From JBFMFE01 sp040752295 (lineage in GTDB: Bacteria > UBP15 > UBA6099 > JBFMBQ01), in assembly GCA_040752295.1 (NCBI GenBank), contig JBFMFE010000177.1, positions 1 to 23,242 of the forward strand: a stretch of DNA of 23,242 bases, written 5' to 3'. The notes below the pieces were generated by a model that worked only from the letters and a program-made list of their open reading frames with translations, made no database searches and was not told the origin of the DNA. Positions 22,180 to 23,242 of this stretch are shown here, piece after piece. Made by a program: the position numbers and the translations under genes. Numbering within the stretch: the first letter of the stretch is position 1; each line of letters begins with the position of its first letter.

Positions 22180-23103
22180 TTACTTAAGCAATGAATCAGT
22201 AGGATTGTGTTTTTTATGTTCGCTTCTTAAAAAGCGGGAAGAAGTCTTAAGATATATAGTAGTGGTAGACAAATTTTCATGTCCGAGAGTTTTTTGAACG
22301 GCATCAATATGGCAGCCGTTTTCAACAAGATGTGTAGCAATAGAATGACGTAGAAGATGAGGATGGACGCGTATATTTATGCCTGAGAGAAGAGAATATT
22401 TTTGTACAACATAATAGACAATCCTGGGAGTTAGAGAACGCTGGTCAAGCAAGAAATGTCTTGTGAAGAGAGATACACGTGAAATGGAAGCGCTTTTTCG
22501 ATTCTTTTCCATTTCCGAAAGATAATCAAGAAGGGAATTATAAGCAACATAGGTCAAGGGAATAATTCTCTCTTTACCACCCTTGCCGGTAACATGGATA
22601 GTACGATTGTCCAAGCTGAAGTTATGGATTTTAAGGGACGTGAGCTCGCTTACACGAATGCCTGTACTGTAAAGAAGTATAAGAATGGAGCGGTCCCTCA
22701 AATAATTTTTTGACACAGACGGGACAGCGTTGATCAATTGACGTACCTCATCTTGAGAAAGAGAAGAGGGGATTTTTTTAATAACCTTTGGAGGGCGGAT
22801 TCTGTCGCATGGATTCTGCGAAACAATGTTTTCAAAAAAGAGGAATTTAAAGAAAGAACTCAGAGTAGCGACTTTTCTCGCGACAGAGCGAGAGGAAATA
22901 CCCTTGTTGAAATTAAAATCAAGCCAGTCTTTAATAATAGAAGAATTGATAGAATTGACAGAATAATCATTGACAGTATCTTTTAATATCACAAAATCTC
23001 TAAATTTTGATAAATCAAAGAGATAAGCATCAATTGTTTTTATAGAATAATTGTTTCGTCTTAAATGAGCGGAAAATTTTTCAATGCATTCATCAAGGTT
23101 CAT
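22180..23103 (-). CDS. tyrosine recombinase, XerC/XerD-like
   Basis: A 307-residue site-specific recombinase with the full catalytic set: Arg150 in STGIRVSEL, Lys174 in TGKGGKERIIP, His249 and Arg252 in HPHLLRHSIATH, His275 in LGHENLS and the nucleophile Tyr284 in TTTIYLKTS. Spacing follows E. coli XerD. The N-terminal SAM-like core-binding domain spans about 1-105. There is no extra integron-integrase domain. The gene is far more AT-rich than genes left of 20 kb, suggesting acquisition. It has no Shine-Dalgarno sequence; the -10 box at 23111-23116 is seven bases before the ATG, so the message is probably leaderless. It is likely the integrase/resolvase of this accessory region, though a chromosomal Xer role is possible. 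Confidence 0.92.
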   Translation of the reverse strand: MNLDECIEKFSAHLRRNNYSIKTIDAYLFDLSKFRDFVILKDTVNDYSVNSINSSIIKDWLDFNFNKGISSRSVARKVATLSSFFKFLFFENIVSQNPCDRIRPPKVIKKIPSSLSQDEVRQLINAVPSVSKNYLRDRSILILLYSTGIRVSELTSLKIHNFSLDNRTIHVTGKGGKERIIPLTYVAYNSLLDYLSEMEKNRKSASISRVSLFTRHFLLDQRSLTPRIVYYVVQKYSLLSGINIRVHPHLLRHSIATHLVENGCHIDAVQKTLGHENLSTTTIYLKTSSRFLRSEHKKHNPTDSLLK

Positions 23104-23110
23104 TAAGAAA

Positions 23111-23138
23111 ATTTTAGGAAAAAGGAAAAAAAATGCAA
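23111..23138 (-). promoter_or_regulatory. promoter of the tyrosine recombinase gene
   Basis: Minus-strand TTGCAT (23138-23133), a 16-base spacer and TAAAAT (23116-23111). The -10 box ends seven bases before the ATG at 23103, implying a leaderless transcript. Confidence 0.6.
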
Positions 23139-23162
23139 CAGAAGAAAAGAATAAAATATTCC

Positions 23163-23178
23163 AGTTTCATGTGAAACA
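23163..23178. promoter_or_regulatory. parS-like palindrome
   Basis: AGTTTCATGTGAAACA matches the bacterial parS consensus TGTTTCACGTGAAACA at 14 of 16 positions, with perfect six-base arms GTTTCA/TGAAAC. It lies 60 bases upstream of the recombinase gene. Its half-sites are the same GTTTC/GAAAC as in the dyad array, but with a four-base centre. Confidence 0.5.
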
Positions 23179-23218
23179 AAGAGAGAAGGAAGGAAGTATG
23201 GTATAAGTGGAGTGTAAA

Positions 23219-23242
23219 ATGAAAAAAGGCAGATTTTTAAAG
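23219..23242 (+). CDS. possible start of a plus-strand gene cut by the window edge
   Basis: ATG at 23219 opens eight codons to the edge. GGAG lies six bases upstream and a TATAAG box precedes it at 23202-23207. Too short to identify; divergent from the recombinase gene. Confidence 0.3.

Overview
The window looks like a chromosomal segment from an uncultured bacterium that I cannot place in a phylum. From 1 to about 20 kb it is GC-rich and densely coded, with frequent GTG and TTG starts and a mix of Shine-Dalgarno-led and apparently leaderless genes. Type IV pilus, PilZ/histidine-kinase and sigma70-type promoter features indicate Bacteria. No rRNA, tRNA or CRISPR array was seen.

Layout. (a) 1-2144, minus strand: a sugar-nucleotide-type epimerase with a histone-like basic tail, followed by an ABC transporter ATPase cut by the left edge, under one good promoter. 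(b) 2213-6853, minus strand: a GH36 alpha-galactosidase, an enoyl-CoA hydratase, a 3-hydroxyacyl-CoA dehydrogenase, and, at the upstream end, a decayed thiolase gene. (c) 6885-11520, plus strand: an unknown protein, a hot-dog thioesterase, then a 230-base leader with promoter, pseudoknot-capable RNA and terminator-like hairpin in front of a pilT-type ATPase, a small coiled-coil protein and an NCS2 purine permease. (d) 11641-16187, minus strand: a LarA-type nickel-pincer enzyme, an UlaG-like metallo-beta-lactamase-fold hydrolase, an archaemetzincin, a His-rich membrane protein and a PilZ-histidine kinase fusion. Four of these are close-packed and metal-linked. (e) 16312-19771, plus strand: a HAD phosphatase from a leaderless promoter, then the paired B12-type radical SAM protein and its DUF2344 partner.

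(f) 19772-23242 is different and is the most interesting part. It holds an array of eight 16-bp dyads (GTTTC-N6-GAAAC type), the last five spaced exactly 21 bp apart. Next come AT-rich 11-mers, then three minus-strand genes for DNA-binding proteins (winged helix, MerR-like with a long coiled coil, small excisionase-like HTH) behind a promoter with repeated operator-like boxes. Beyond these lie about 670 bp without a convincing gene, an AT-rich XerC/D-type tyrosine recombinase gene, and a parS-like palindrome. Near 21.83 kb the plus strand switches from C-rich to G- and purine-rich and GC content falls sharply. This reads as a replication/partition/integration module: an integrated iteron-type element or, less likely, an origin region. 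No function has been shown.

Working picture: blocks (a) to (e) are ordinary metabolism and surface functions with local oddities (thiolase decay, fused kinase, metal operon, structured pilT leader). Block (f) is accessory DNA whose proteins and repeated sites look as if they belong together.
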